Assembly (NCBI RefSeq): GCF_014297465.1
Contig: NZ_JACORT010000010.1
Span: 124,001-188,000, forward strand
From: Ramlibacter cellulosilyticus
Lineage (GTDB): Bacteria > Pseudomonadota > Gammaproteobacteria > Burkholderiales > Burkholderiaceae_C
Length of the DNA stretch: 64,000 nt
Reading direction: 5' to 3'
The position numbers were made by a program, and so were the translations under genes. Positions 8,975 to 18,117 of this stretch are shown one piece after another. Position 1 is the first letter of the stretch, and every line of letters begins with the position of its first letter. The notes below the pieces were generated by a model, which saw only the letters and a program-made list of their open reading frames with translations, did not search any database and had not been told where the DNA came from.

Positions 8975-10084
8975 ATGAGCGACAACAACTACGAGCATTT
9001 CGTCGGCACCCGTCCCGTCTCCGACAAGCACGCGTTCGACACGGCGGCGCTGTCCGCCTGGCTGGAGAAGAACCTCGAGGGTTTCCGCGGGCCGCTGTCC
9101 GTGGAGATGTTCAAGGGCGGCCAGTCCAATCCCACCTACAAGCTCGTGACGCCGCAGCGCACCTACGTGATGCGCTCCAAGCCGGGCCCGGTGGCGAAGC
9201 TGCTGCCGTCGGCGCACGCGATCGAGCGCGAGTTCGCGGTCATGAGCGGCCTGCATGGCACGGCGGTCCCCGTGCCCCGCATGCACGCGCTGTGCGAGGA
9301 CGAGTCCGTCATCGGCCGTGCCTTCTACGTGATGGAGTTCATGGAAGGGCGCGTGCTGTGGGACCAGGCGCTCCCCGGCATGACGCAGGCGCAGCGCGGC
9401 GAGATCTACGACGAGATGAACCGCGTCATCGCGGCGCTGCACACGGTGAAGTTCGCCGAGCGCGGGCTCGCGAACTACGGCAAGCCCGGCAACTACTTCG
9501 AGCGCCAGATCGGCCGCTGGAGCAAGCAGTACAAGGCCTCCGCCGACGGAGCCGGGCCCATGAGCCAGCCGATCCCGGAGATGGAGAAGCTGGTGGAATG
9601 GCTGCCGGCGCACATCCCCGCCGCCGCGCGCGACGAGAGCAAGGTCTCCATCGTGCACGGCGACTACCGCCTGGACAACCTGATGTTCCACGCCGGCGAG
9701 CCGCGCGTGATCGCGGTGCTGGACTGGGAGCTGTCGACGCTCGGCCACCCGCTGGCCGACTTCAGCTACCACTGCATGGCCTTCCACATCCCGCACGGTT
9801 CCTTCCGCGGCATCGGCGGCCTCGACCTCGCGGCGCTCGGCATCCCGAACGAGGACGAATACATGCGGCGCTATTGCGACCGCACCGGCCTCGCCACCGT
9901 CGCCGACCTGAAGGCCGACTGGAACTTCTACATGGCCTACAACATGTTCCGCATCGCCGCCATCCTGCAGGGCATCGCCAAGCGGGTGGAAGCCGGCACG
10001 GCCTCGAGCGCGCAGGCCGTCGCCTCGGGCAAGACCGCGCGGCCGATGGCCGAACTCGCCTGGACCTTCGCGCAGAAGGCCTGA
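8975..10084 (+). CDS. Phosphotransferase family protein (APH/ACAD10-like)
   Basis: A 369-residue aminoglycoside-phosphotransferase-fold kinase. The catalytic loop HGDYRLDNLMFH is near 228-239, and the DFG-equivalent AVLDWELSTLGHPLAD follows near 248-263. Proteins of this subgroup are usually encoded beside acyl-CoA dehydrogenases and are fused to one in animal ACAD10/11, where they phosphorylate 4-hydroxyacyl-CoAs. That role fits here because the next gene is an acyl-CoA dehydrogenase. The start has a GGGGAG site, and the gene follows the regulator by 16 bp. Antibiotic resistance is not implied. Confidence 0.87.
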   Translation: MSDNNYEHFVGTRPVSDKHAFDTAALSAWLEKNLEGFRGPLSVEMFKGGQSNPTYKLVTPQRTYVMRSKPGPVAKLLPSAHAIEREFAVMSGLHGTAVPVPRMHALCEDESVIGRAFYVMEFMEGRVLWDQALPGMTQAQRGEIYDEMNRVIAALHTVKFAERGLANYGKPGNYFERQIGRWSKQYKASADGAGPMSQPIPEMEKLVEWLPAHIPAAARDESKVSIVHGDYRLDNLMFHAGEPRVIAVLDWELSTLGHPLADFSYHCMAFHIPHGSFRGIGGLDLAALGIPNEDEYMRRYCDRTGLATVADLKADWNFYMAYNMFRIAAILQGIAKRVEAGTASSAQAVASGKTARPMAELAWTFAQKA

Positions 10085-10111
10085 CCCCATCCACCCCCGG
10101 GAGAAAGCAAC

Positions 10112-11386
10112 ATGGACTTCGACTACTCCGACAAGACCAAGGAACTCCAGGCGCGCCTGCAGAAGTTCATGGACGACCACGTCTACCCGAACGAGAAGAC
10201 GTACAAGCAGCAGCTGCAGGCGAACACGGAGGCCGGCAAGCGCTGGACGCCGCTGCCCGTGATCGAGGAGCTCAAGCCCAGGGCCCGGGCCGCGGGCCTG
10301 TGGAACCTGTTCCTCCCGGTCGACACCGCCGAAGCCTCCGGCTACAAGGGCGCGGGCCTCACCAACCAGGAATACGCGCCCCTCGCAGAGATCATGGGCC
10401 GCGTGCCGTGGGCGAGCGAGGTGTTCAACTGCTCCGCGCCCGACACCGGCAACATGGAGACGATCGCGCGCTACGGCTCCGACGAGATCAAGGCGCGCTG
10501 GCTCAAGCCGCTGCTGAATGGCGAGATCCGCTCCGCCTTCGCGATGACGGAGCCGGAGGTCGCCTCCTCCGACGCGACGAACATCGAGACGCGCATCGAG
10601 CGCCAGGGCGACCACTACGTCGTCAACGGCCACAAGTGGTGGATCTCCGGCGCGGCGGACCCGCGCTGCAAGGTCTTCATCACCATGGGCAAGACCGATC
10701 CCGAGGCGCCGCGGCATTCGCAGCAGAGCATGATCGTCGTGCCGGCGGACACGCCCGGCATCCGCATCGTGCGGCCGCTCAACGTGTTCGGCTACGACGA
10801 CGCGCCACACGGCCACGTGGAGATGTACTTCGAGAACGTGAAGGTGCCGGCCGGCAACATCCTGCTGGGCGAAGGCCGCGGCTTCGAGATCGCGCAGGGC
10901 CGCCTGGGCCCGGGCCGCATCCACCACTGCATGCGCCTGATCGGCCTGGCCGAACGCGCGCTGGAACTGATGTGCCGCCGCTCGCTGTCCCGCGTGGCCT
11001 TCGGCAAGGCCATCGCGCAGCAGACCGTCACGCAGGAGCGCATCGCGGAAGCGCGCTGCAAGATCGACATGGCGCGCCTGCTGACGCTGAAGGCGGCGTG
11101 GATGATGGACGTGGCCGGCAACAAGGTCGCCAAGACCGAGATCGCGATGATCAAGGTGGTGGCGCCCAACATGGCCTGCCAGGTGATCGACTGGGCGATG
11201 CAGGCCCACGGCGGCGGCGGCGTCTCCGACGACTTCCCGCTCGCCAGCGCCTACGCCGGCGCCCGCACCCTGCGCTTCGCCGACGGTCCGGACGAAGTGC
11301 ACCGCAACGCGATCGCGAAGTGGGAGCTGGGGAAGTACGGGAGCTACGGGAAGGATGCGAACGTGCCGGTGACGCGCGGGTCGTGA
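10112..11386 (+). CDS. Acyl-CoA dehydrogenase
   Basis: A 424-residue FAD enzyme that introduces the alpha-beta double bond into acyl-CoAs. Visible family motifs are the first signature [16 protein letters not shown] near 145-160, the flavin-contact segment [13 protein letters not shown] near 173, and the catalytic-base region near the C-terminus ([15 protein letters not shown]). Its length and pairing with the preceding kinase match the ACAD10/11-type branch. It lies 28 bp after the kinase with a GGGAG ribosome binding site, and it is the last gene before a clear intrinsic terminator. Confidence 0.92.
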   Translation: MDFDYSDKTKELQARLQKFMDDHVYPNEKTYKQQLQANTEAGKRWTPLPVIEELKPRARAAGLWNLFLPVDTAEASGYKGAGLTNQEYAPLAEIMGRVPWASEVFNCSAPDTGNMETIARYGSDEIKARWLKPLLNGEIRSAFAMTEPEVASSDATNIETRIERQGDHYVVNGHKWWISGAADPRCKVFITMGKTDPEAPRHSQQSMIVVPADTPGIRIVRPLNVFGYDDAPHGHVEMYFENVKVPAGNILLGEGRGFEIAQGRLGPGRIHHCMRLIGLAERALELMCRRSLSRVAFGKAIAQQTVTQERIAEARCKIDMARLLTLKAAWMMDVAGNKVAKTEIAMIKVVAPNMACQVIDWAMQAHGGGGVSDDFPLASAYAGARTLRFADGPDEVHRNAIAKWELGKYGSYGKDANVPVTRGS

Positions 11387-11392
11387 CAATGA

Positions 11393-11420
11393 GCAAAGCG
11401 GCCTTTCGGCCGCTTTGCTT
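11393..11420 (+). terminator. Intrinsic terminator after acyl-CoA dehydrogenase
   Basis: A perfect 11-bp stem (GCAAAGCGGCC at 11393-11403, pairing with 11408-11418) closes a TTTC loop and begins 6 bases after the stop codon. Only two Ts follow the stem, so the U-tract is weak, but the hairpin is strong. It ends the + strand lipid-catabolism transcript. Confidence 0.75.
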
Positions 11421-11432
11421 CTCCGGGTCCCC

Positions 11433-11440
11433 GCCTGCGC
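11433..11440. repeat. Target-site duplication of the IS4 element (left copy)
   Basis: The octamer GCCTGCGC occurs directly before the left inverted repeat and again directly after the right one (12893-12900). Removing the element and one copy restores an 18-bp hairpin, TCCCC-GCCTGCGC-GGGGA, with 7-bp arms and a 4-base loop. The element therefore inserted into a REP-like intergenic palindrome. Confidence 0.9.
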
Positions 11441-11466
11441 GCACTGCTGTCCGGAATAAATCCTGA

Positions 11467-12609
11467 TCATCCAAACAGCCCCGGCTGAAGGGCTGTTTGG
11501 ATTTCTTGTTGTTGGCGTCGTCGTCGCCACCAGGACTCGTCCTGCTGGGGGCGATGGAACAACCCGGTGCGCAGCTCCGCCAAGGCAGCCCATAGACTGG
11601 GGTGCCTGGCCTTTGCGTTGAGGATGGCTACCAGCACGTAGGCGATCAGCGCCGTGAGGATCTGGATGCGGATTGCGTTTTCGTTCTGGCCGAGGAAACG
11701 CCGCAGCCGCAGGTGCTGCTTGATCCACTTGAAAAACAGCTCGATTTCCCAGCGCTGTCGATAGAGCTGCGCGATCTCGGCAGCCGGCGCTTCCAGGTCG
11801 TTGGTCACCAGCACCAAGCTGTCTTCCCCTGCACGCGCCACCTCGATGCGCCGCAACAGCCCAGCGTAGGCATTGCAGTGGCCACCGCGATTGCTTCGAT
11901 GCGTGAATCGCACCACCGCGTCGTTCAGGATCTGGCTCGCATCGGCTTCGGCAATGGCCCTGGCGCACACCTGAGTCACGGCCGCGTTGCGCTTCAGGCG
12001 CGTCACAAAGCGAGCGCCGCCGGCGTCGAGTCGGTTCCACCACGAGTAATCGCAGTAGCCTTTGTCAAAGACGTAGCTCGCTCCTGCTACCGGCTGCAGC
12101 TTGCGGCCCTCCTCGACATCGTTGACGTTGGCAGCCGTGATCGTCTGCTGCACGGGCAACTGCTGGTTGCTTGAGAACAGCAGGTGAAGCTTCAGACCCG
12201 GAGTGCGCGTGGCGCTGGCGTGCGTCCATTGCGAGCCGCGGCCGCGCAGCGCGATGGTTGTGGAATCCAGCAGCAGCAATAGCTCTTCGCCCTCGCGCTT
12301 CAGACTCGGCCTGGCTACCTGGATCAGCGCGCGTAGCGTCTCAGCAAAGATCTGAGGGTTACGCTTGCCGTTGGCATCGGCCAGCGTCGTGCGGTGCACC
12401 GCTCGCGTGTTCAGGTGGTAATGCTGGCTGCGATGCTGGTTGAACCCCGCCTCCAATTCGCGCAGGCTGCCCACGCCGCTTAGCTGCGCGTACACCATTG
12501 CCACCAAGTGGCTCCAGCAACTGAAGCCCTTGCTGTGGCGATCGCCTCGGTACTTGTCGACGGCGTTCTGGAACGCCCCGCGGGGCAGGCCTTGGAGGAC
12601 CTGCTGCAT
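11467..12609 (-). CDS. IS4-family DDE transposase
   Basis: A 380-residue transposase. The N-terminal region (about residues 1-60, ending in QLSGVGSLRELE) matches the DUF4372-type domain of this IS4 branch. The catalytic triad is readable: Asp in LLLLDSTTIAL near 117, Asp in YVFDKGYCDY near 183, and Glu in the YREK-like motif YRQRWEIELFFKWIKQHL near 285. The ATG at 12609 with an AGGA site 8 bases upstream gives the family-typical start; the longer TTG start at 12654 is unlikely. No frameshift or stop interrupts it. Confidence 0.93.
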   Translation of the reverse strand: MQQVLQGLPRGAFQNAVDKYRGDRHSKGFSCWSHLVAMVYAQLSGVGSLRELEAGFNQHRSQHYHLNTRAVHRTTLADANGKRNPQIFAETLRALIQVARPSLKREGEELLLLLDSTTIALRGRGSQWTHASATRTPGLKLHLLFSSNQQLPVQQTITAANVNDVEEGRKLQPVAGASYVFDKGYCDYSWWNRLDAGGARFVTRLKRNAAVTQVCARAIAEADASQILNDAVVRFTHRSNRGGHCNAYAGLLRRIEVARAGEDSLVLVTNDLEAPAAEIAQLYRQRWEIELFFKWIKQHLRLRRFLGQNENAIRIQILTALIAYVLVAILNAKARHPSLWAALAELRTGLFHRPQQDESWWRRRRQQQEIQTALQPGLFG

Positions 12610-12756
12610 TCGGCTTATCCTGTAAATGTTGCGGCCCCTTTCTTGTTGAGGCAAAGGTTTGGCGACCGGGGTTCTACCCCCTTCAGCGGAAACGCCGCAA
12701 CACCTTTTCTCTCCCGTGCGCCTTCATAGCGCGCGATCTATCCAGTGGATAAACGA

Positions 12757-12781
12757 CAAAGCCGCTCCAGGAGCGGCTTTG
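12757..12781. terminator. Strong hairpin inside the IS, upstream of the transposase gene
   Basis: A perfect 12-bp stem (CAAAGCCGCTCC with its complement) closes a single-base loop. On the minus strand it lies about 150 bp before the transposase start. Such hairpins can block read-through transcription from outside into the transposase, a common self-limitation device of insertion sequences. That function is inferred here. Confidence 0.55.
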
Positions 12782-12917
12782 CGCGTGGGCCTCATCCAGC
12801 CCGCTTCAAGTCTTGCGATCTCCCGTGTGGCCTTTTTGATAACGCCACGCGGGCTTGGCGCAACACGCCAGATTTATTCCGGACAGCAGTGCGCCTGCGC
12901 GGGGATGACGGATTCGC

Positions 12918-13598
12918 CTACTTCCTGAACGCGTGCAGCCCGCTCTCGCAAGCGCTCACGAACACGTCGGTCGCGTGGTCCAGCGTGTGCATCTCGGGCG
13001 GCATGTACTGCATGCGCAGGTAGCACTTGCCGCGCAGCAGGACGATCATGAAAGGCACCTGCGCGGTCGGCGACGGGTCCGGCCACGACATCAGTTGGGA
13101 GACGAGGTGCTCGTCCACCCAGGCGAGCGCCGTCTCGCGCGCGTCCGCCAGCACCGCGTAGCGCGTCCAGAAGTCGTTGGCCGGGCCTTCCCAGCCGATC
13201 TCGTCGTACATGGCGAGCCAGCGCATCTCCTCGGGCAGGCGCGGGTCCGCCGTGGTCTGCAGGGTGTCGGTGATCATGCTGTAGGCGCGGCGCTCCAGCG
13301 CCTCCTTCAGCGGGCGGTTGATCACCATGGCGCCGACGTCGTCGTCGACGCCCAGTTCGGCGCGGGCGCGCAGTTCCTCGCCGGTGATGTAGTCGCGGGT
13401 GGGCCGGCCCAGCTCCATGCGCCAAGGCCGTCCGCCGACCTTGCCCTGCATGGTCATGGAGCTCCCCAGCGTGCCGCCGGAGAACGTCATGCCCCGCGAC
13501 GCGGCCCACTCGGACACCGGCCCGGGGGCCTGTGCAAGGGTGCTGTCGCTGCGCTCCTTGACCTCCCGGTGGAAGGCTTTCTTGATGCGTTCGAACAT
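12918..13598 (-). CDS. Conserved hypothetical protein, 226 aa
   Basis: A soluble protein with no signal peptide, no transmembrane helix and no domain I recognise. It is even in composition, with a basic N-terminus (MFERIKKAFHREVKER) and many aromatic residues in the C-terminal half (WEGPANDFWTRYAV, FMIVLLRGKCYLRMQYMPPE). That is the profile of a folded globular protein. The ATG at 13598 is about 55 bp from the divergent GST start. Its 3' end lies 17 bp from the right target duplication of the IS, so its own terminator region was probably split by the insertion. Function unknown. Confidence 0.75.
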   Translation of the reverse strand: MFERIKKAFHREVKERSDSTLAQAPGPVSEWAASRGMTFSGGTLGSSMTMQGKVGGRPWRMELGRPTRDYITGEELRARAELGVDDDVGAMVINRPLKEALERRAYSMITDTLQTTADPRLPEEMRWLAMYDEIGWEGPANDFWTRYAVLADARETALAWVDEHLVSQLMSWPDPSPTAQVPFMIVLLRGKCYLRMQYMPPEMHTLDHATDVFVSACESGLHAFRK

Positions 13599-13655
13599 GC
13601 GGGGGGCTTTCGCCTAAAGTGGCGCCATTATGGATTGAAACAGGAGGTTACGCGC

Positions 13656-14354
13656 GTGTCCACCATCGAGGTCCATTCCTGGCCGACGCCCAACGGGCAC
13701 AAGGTCCACATCATGCTCGAGGAATGCGGGCTGCCCTGGCGGGCCATCCCCGTCGACATCGGCAAGGGGGAGCAGTTCCGGCCCGACTTCCTCGCGATCA
13801 GCCCGAACAACAAGATCCCGGCCCTCGTGGATCCGGACGGGCCGGACGGCCAGCCGATCTCGCTCTTCGAGTCGGGCGCCATCCTCGTGTACCTCGCCGG
13901 CAAGACGGGACGCTTCCTGCCCGCCGGCGACCGCGGGAAGTACGAGGTGCTGCAGTGGCTGATGTTCCAGATGGGCGGCGTGGGGCCCATGCTCGGACAG
14001 GCCCACCACTTCCGCATGTACGCCCCCGAGAAGGTGCCTTACGCCATCGACCGCTACACCAACGAGGCGCGCCGTCTTTACGCAGTGATCGACAAACGGC
14101 TGGCGCAAAGCGAGTGGCTGGGGGGCGCCGAGTACTCCATCGCGGACATCGCCACCTTCCCGTGGCTGCGCAGCTGGCAGAACCAGGGCATCGTGCTGGA
14201 GGAGTACCCGCACCTGAAGCGCTGGTTCGACACCATCGCGGAACGGCCGGCGGTGCAGCGCGGCGTGCAGGTGCTGGCCGGGCTGCGCAAGCCGATCACC
14301 GACGACAAGTCGCGCGAGGTCCTGTTCGGCGCGACGCAGTACCAGCGGCGCTGA
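13656..14354 (+). CDS. Glutathione S-transferase (Nu/YfcG-like)
   Basis: A 232-residue protein with a thioredoxin-like N-terminal domain (SWPTPNGHKVHIMLEECG) and an all-helical C-terminal domain. The glutathione gamma-glutamyl-binding motif FESGAILVYLA (residues about 71-81), with the preceding cis-Pro segment NNKIPALVDPD, fits the Nu-class disulfide-bond reductases such as E. coli YfcG. It starts with GTG at 13656, supported by an AGGAGG site 8 bases upstream. The upstream open frame to 12933 is antisense to another gene and is not translated. It converges on the hybrid kinase gene. Confidence 0.88.
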   Translation: MSTIEVHSWPTPNGHKVHIMLEECGLPWRAIPVDIGKGEQFRPDFLAISPNNKIPALVDPDGPDGQPISLFESGAILVYLAGKTGRFLPAGDRGKYEVLQWLMFQMGGVGPMLGQAHHFRMYAPEKVPYAIDRYTNEARRLYAVIDKRLAQSEWLGGAEYSIADIATFPWLRSWQNQGIVLEEYPHLKRWFDTIAERPAVQRGVQVLAGLRKPITDDKSREVLFGATQYQRR

Positions 14355-14360
14355 CCGGGA

Positions 14361-16577
14361 TCAGGCGGCCACGGCGGCGCCGGCCGCGCGCAGCGCCTCG
14401 CGCAGCTGGCGCATGGTGTACGGCTTGCGCAGCACGGTGCGCGCGCCGTCGACCTCCTGCGCGGTGTAGCCCGTGGCGACGACCACCGGCAGCTCCGGGC
14501 GGTGGCGCTCGCACCAGGCGGCGAGGTCGAGGCCACTGGCCGCGCCAGGCATCACGACGTCGCTGAAGACCACGTCGCAGGCGCCGCCGCCCTGCAGCCA
14601 GGCGAGCGCCTCGTCGCCGGTCGCGCAGAGGGTCACCCGGTGGCCTTCGGCCTGCAGGGCCGGCTCGACGACGCTCGCCACGAGCACGTCGTCTTCCACC
14701 ATCAGCACGTGCAGCGGCGCGGCGGGCGCGCCGTCGTCCGCCAGCGGGCCTTCGTCGGCGTCCACGTCCCCGGACGCGGGCAGGACGAGGGTCACGGTGG
14801 TCCCGCCGCCCGGCGCGCTGGCGAGGTGCACGTCGCCGCCGCTGCCGCGCGCGAAGGCCAGCACCTGCGGCAGGCCCAGGCCGCTGCCGGCGCCCACGGG
14901 CTTGGTCGTGAAGTAGGGGTCGAACACCTTGGCCTGGAGCTCCGGCGGGATGCCGGGGCCATCGTCCCGCACTTCCAGGCAGACGTAGGCGCCCGGCGCC
15001 AGCTCGCGCAGGTCGCCGGGTGCCGCGGGCCGCGCGCGCAGGGTGATCTCGCCACCTTGCGGCATGGCATCGCGTGCGTTGAACACCAGGTTGAGCAGCG
15101 CCAGCTCCATCTGCGTGGGGTCCGCGTGGACCGCGCGCACGTCCGGATGCACGTCGGCGGAGAGGCGGATGCGCTCGCCCACCGCGCGCCGCGTGAGCTC
15201 CTCGTGCCGCAGGAGGAAGTCGCGCAGCGGCACGGCCCGCGGCTGCAGGGGCTGCCTGCGGCCGAAGGCGAGCATCTGCCGCACGAGGGCCGCGCCCTTG
15301 CTGCAGGCGTTGAGCGCCGCCGTGACAGCGCGCGTGTGCACGCCCGCGGGCGTCGAACGCTCCACGACGTGCAGGCCCATGCTGATGGTCTGCAGGAGGT
15401 TGTTGAAGTCGTGCGCGATGCCGCCCGTGAGCCGGCCGATGGCCTCGTGCTTCTGCGCCTCGTGCAGGCGCAGCTCGGCCTGGCGCGCCTCGCGCACGGC
15501 CTCCTCCACCTTCTCCTGCAGGACGCGCCCGGAGGCTTCCAGCCGCTGGCCGGCGTCGTGCATCGCGAACGCCACGGCATCGGCCTCGCGCACGCCCGTC
15601 CCGGTGCGCGCGGGGACCTCGTTGCGCCCGAGGGCGTCGGCGGACGCCCTGAGCACCGCGAACGGACGCGCGATGCGGCGCGCGGCATAGAAGGCCAGCC
15701 CCAGGCCGAACAGCAGGAGCACGGCCGACGCGAGCGAGGCCTGCACCGTCAGGCGCCAGGCCGGCGCCTCCAGCGCGGACATGGGCAGGGCCGTGACGAT
15801 GGTCCAGCCGTAGCGATTGGGCAGGCTGACGTAGCTGAGGGAGGCCACCCCGTCGAGCGTGACCGACTGGCCAAAGCCGCCTTTCGCGGAGCGCAGGCGC
15901 TCGCGGATCTGGCCGGTCGCCGCGACGCCGACCCAACGCGCGGGGTCGCGGCTGCGGGCGATCACCTGGAACTGGTCGTCGACCGCGGACGCGATCATCC
16001 CGTCGACGCCCACGCCGCGGTGCTGCGCCAGCACGCGCTGCAGCACCGCGGGGTCCACGGCCACGCCGACGTTGTAGCGCGCGGGGCGGCGAGCCTCCGG
16101 CGCGAACACGCCGAGCACCGGCTTCTCCACGACGGGTGCGGTGGCGATGAAGCGCACGACGGGCGCGCCGTCCACGAGGAAGACCCTCGGATCCGGCCGG
16201 GGCAAGGCGCGCGGCCCCGGCAGCAGGGTGTTCACGAGCTGCTGCTCGCGGTCGACGAGGAAGACCCAGTTGCCCTTGTCGCCCACCGCGCGGCCGGCCT
16301 CCCCGTGGAAGCGGACCAGGTCGCCCGCATGGAGCGCGTCCGACGCGCTGAGCGCCCGGGCCAGCACGACGGCCTTGTCCAGCTCCGCCTCCACCGTCGC
16401 ATTGAGGTTCTCGGCCGCCGCCTGCATGCGGCCGCGCGCCGCGCCCTCCTCGCGCAGGTAAGTGGCATGGGCGAGCAGCGCCAGCGCCAGCATGGCGGGC
16501 AGCCACACCGACAGCACCAGCAACACCAGGCGCGCCTGGATGCTCCATGCATTCGGGCGGGAAAAGACGGCGGGCAT
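14361..16577 (-). CDS. Hybrid sensor histidine kinase with C-terminal receiver
   Basis: A 738-residue inner-membrane kinase. A transmembrane helix near 16-37 precedes a periplasmic double-Cache-like sensor, and a second helix lies near 275-300, followed by a HAMP-like linker. The HisKA box GRLTGGIAHDFNNLLQTISM (His near 389) is of the NtrB/hybrid type. The HATPase has its N-box NLVFNARDAMPQGG and a GSGLGLPQV G-box. The receiver (about 618-735) has its phosphoacceptor Asp in VVFSDVVMPG and a Lys in LRKPYT. No separate response regulator adjoins it, so output must go through the attached receiver or a distant phosphotransfer partner. Confidence 0.9.
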   Translation of the reverse strand: MPAVFSRPNAWSIQARLVLLVLSVWLPAMLALALLAHATYLREEGAARGRMQAAAENLNATVEAELDKAVVLARALSASDALHAGDLVRFHGEAGRAVGDKGNWVFLVDREQQLVNTLLPGPRALPRPDPRVFLVDGAPVVRFIATAPVVEKPVLGVFAPEARRPARYNVGVAVDPAVLQRVLAQHRGVGVDGMIASAVDDQFQVIARSRDPARWVGVAATGQIRERLRSAKGGFGQSVTLDGVASLSYVSLPNRYGWTIVTALPMSALEAPAWRLTVQASLASAVLLLFGLGLAFYAARRIARPFAVLRASADALGRNEVPARTGTGVREADAVAFAMHDAGQRLEASGRVLQEKVEEAVREARQAELRLHEAQKHEAIGRLTGGIAHDFNNLLQTISMGLHVVERSTPAGVHTRAVTAALNACSKGAALVRQMLAFGRRQPLQPRAVPLRDFLLRHEELTRRAVGERIRLSADVHPDVRAVHADPTQMELALLNLVFNARDAMPQGGEITLRARPAAPGDLRELAPGAYVCLEVRDDGPGIPPELQAKVFDPYFTTKPVGAGSGLGLPQVLAFARGSGGDVHLASAPGGGTTVTLVLPASGDVDADEGPLADDGAPAAPLHVLMVEDDVLVASVVEPALQAEGHRVTLCATGDEALAWLQGGGACDVVFSDVVMPGAASGLDLAAWCERHRPELPVVVATGYTAQEVDGARTVLRKPYTMRQLREALRAAGAAVAA

Positions 16578-16608
16578 CGGGCGAGTCTAGCCACCCGGCG
16601 CCAAAGCG

Positions 16609-18018
16609 CTAGGGGGCGCGCACCCGCAAGCTGCTGAATACCGCGGAAGCCGCGGCCAGCGCGGCGGCCAGCCCCAGCGCGATCGCGGGCCCGCCGTCCT
16701 GCACGCCCTGCACGCTGAAGATCAGCCCGAGCAGCACGGCACCGAGCGACTGCCCCGTGAGCCGCGCCGTGCCCAGCATGCCGCTCGCCGCGCCGGCGCG
16801 GTGCAAGGGCGCGCTCGTCACGATCGTGTGGTTGTTCGGCGACTGGAACAGGCCGAAGCCCGCCCCGCACAGCGCCATGGGCAGCGCGATGCGCCAGTCC
16901 GCGGGATGGTCCGGCAACAGGGCCAGCAAGGCGAGCCCGATGGCCAGCAGCGCCAGGCCCACGCCCCCGAGCACCCCGCCGCCGATGCGGTGGATCAGCC
17001 GCCCCGCGACCGGTGCGACCAGGACGATGGCGGCCGGCCAGGCGGTGATCAGCAGCCCCGCCTGGAAGTGGCTGCGGCCCTGCCCTTCCAGCAGCAGGAA
17101 GGGCAAGGCGATGAAGGCGAGCGTCTGCGCCGAGAACGCGCTCACCGAGGTGCACATCGACAGCGCGAACACGCGGATGCGCAGCAGGTCCACGGGAAAG
17201 AGCGGCTCCGCCAGCCGGCGCTGCCGCCGCAGGTACCACCAGCCGACCAGGCCGCCGAGCGCCAGCATGCCGCACGCGAGCGCCAGCCCGCGCGCATCGA
17301 CCGCGCCGCCCTTGCGCGCGCCGAACGCGTCCGCGGCGAGGAACACCAGCGAGAACATGGCGATGTTCATCGCGACGTCGACGACGCGCGGACCCGTGGC
17401 AGTCGAGGGCCGCGCATTGCGCGGGAGCGCGCGGCGGGCGAGGACGAAGACGACCACGTCCAGTGGGAGCTGCACGATGAACAGCCACGGCCAGGACGCG
17501 ACCGACAGCACCAGCGCCGCAAGGCTGGGGCCCGCCACGGAGGATGCCGCGACGACCACCGAGTTGAGCGCGATGCCGCGACCGAGCACGCTCGACGGAT
17601 AGGTCAGGCGCACCAGCGCGGCGTTGACGGCCATCATGCCGGCCGCCCCCACACCCTGCAGCGCCCGCGCGGCGGCGAGCAGCGGCAGCGTCGGCGCCAG
17701 CACGCAGGCGAGCGAGGCCACGGTGAACACGGCGAGGCCCGCCACGTACACGCGCTTGTAGCCGAAACGTTCGCCCAGCTGCGCGCAGGGCAGCAGCACG
17801 CCGAGCGTGGCGAGCTGGTAGGCATTGACGACCCAGACGGCGGCCGCGGGCGAGGCGCCGAAGTGGCGCGTGATGTCCGGCAGGGCGAGGTTGACGATGC
17901 TGCTGTCCAGGACCGACAGCGCGATCCCGAGCAGGATGGCCGCCATGGCCCAATAACGTTCCGGCACCGGCAGGCCGTCGGCGACGGCTGCGCTCCCCTC
18001 TTCCACTTTCTTCTGCAC
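16609..18018 (-). CDS. MFS transporter, DHA2 (EmrB/QacA) type
   Basis: A 469-residue inner-membrane exporter with about 14 hydrophobic helices. Helix 1 carries the DHA2 signature LDSSIVNLALPDI (near 40-52), which is diagnostic for the EmrB/QacA drug:proton antiporter branch. Motif A appears as AQLGERFGYKRVYV. No EmrA-like adaptor is encoded next to it, so it probably acts alone in the inner membrane. The substrate is unknown. It is divergent from rdgC, with about 100 bp between the starts. Confidence 0.87.
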   Translation of the reverse strand: MQKKVEEGSAAVADGLPVPERYWAMAAILLGIALSVLDSSIVNLALPDITRHFGASPAAAVWVVNAYQLATLGVLLPCAQLGERFGYKRVYVAGLAVFTVASLACVLAPTLPLLAAARALQGVGAAGMMAVNAALVRLTYPSSVLGRGIALNSVVVAASSVAGPSLAALVLSVASWPWLFIVQLPLDVVVFVLARRALPRNARPSTATGPRVVDVAMNIAMFSLVFLAADAFGARKGGAVDARGLALACGMLALGGLVGWWYLRRQRRLAEPLFPVDLLRIRVFALSMCTSVSAFSAQTLAFIALPFLLLEGQGRSHFQAGLLITAWPAAIVLVAPVAGRLIHRIGGGVLGGVGLALLAIGLALLALLPDHPADWRIALPMALCGAGFGLFQSPNNHTIVTSAPLHRAGAASGMLGTARLTGQSLGAVLLGLIFSVQGVQDGGPAIALGLAAALAAASAVFSSLRVRAP

Positions 18019-18117
18019 CGGCGGCAGTCTACCCGCGCGCGGGTGCCCTTGCCCGCCCCACTAGAATCGCACGCTTTCGTGTTCGCCGCGTCCGAGCGGC
18101 ACCAGGCTGTACTCCCG

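Larger units (their letters stand above)
11441..12892 (-). mobile_element. Complete IS4-family insertion sequence, 1452 bp
   Basis: The element is bounded by perfect 22-bp inverted repeats at 11441-11462 and 12871-12892, beginning GCACTGCTGTCCGGAATAAA. It is flanked by an 8-bp direct duplication. It carries one transposase gene on the minus strand and about 260 bp of non-coding sequence upstream of that gene. Identical inverted repeats, an intact transposase and an undamaged duplication point to a recent, probably still functional insertion. It sits between the terminator of the acyl-CoA dehydrogenase operon and a convergent hypothetical gene and disrupts no coding sequence. Confidence 0.93.

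Noticed and set aside
8975..10084. Aminoglycoside resistance gene
   Set aside because: The APH fold is present but neighbours and subgroup motifs point to acyl-CoA metabolism, not drug resistance.
8858..12043. Minus-strand open frame of more than 1000 codons
   Set aside because: It is the antisense shadow of the kinase, acyl-CoA dehydrogenase and part of the IS; high GC removes stop codons. Its translation is Arg/His/Ala-rich with no domain.
12610..12870. Possible passenger gene in the IS upstream of the transposase
   Set aside because: No ORF with a start and ribosome binding site; the stretch contains a hairpin and resembles an untranslated leader.
16801..18117. Long + strand frame preceding RdgC
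   Set aside because: Antisense to the MFS exporter gene; only the part from 18118 has the RdgC start and family sequence.
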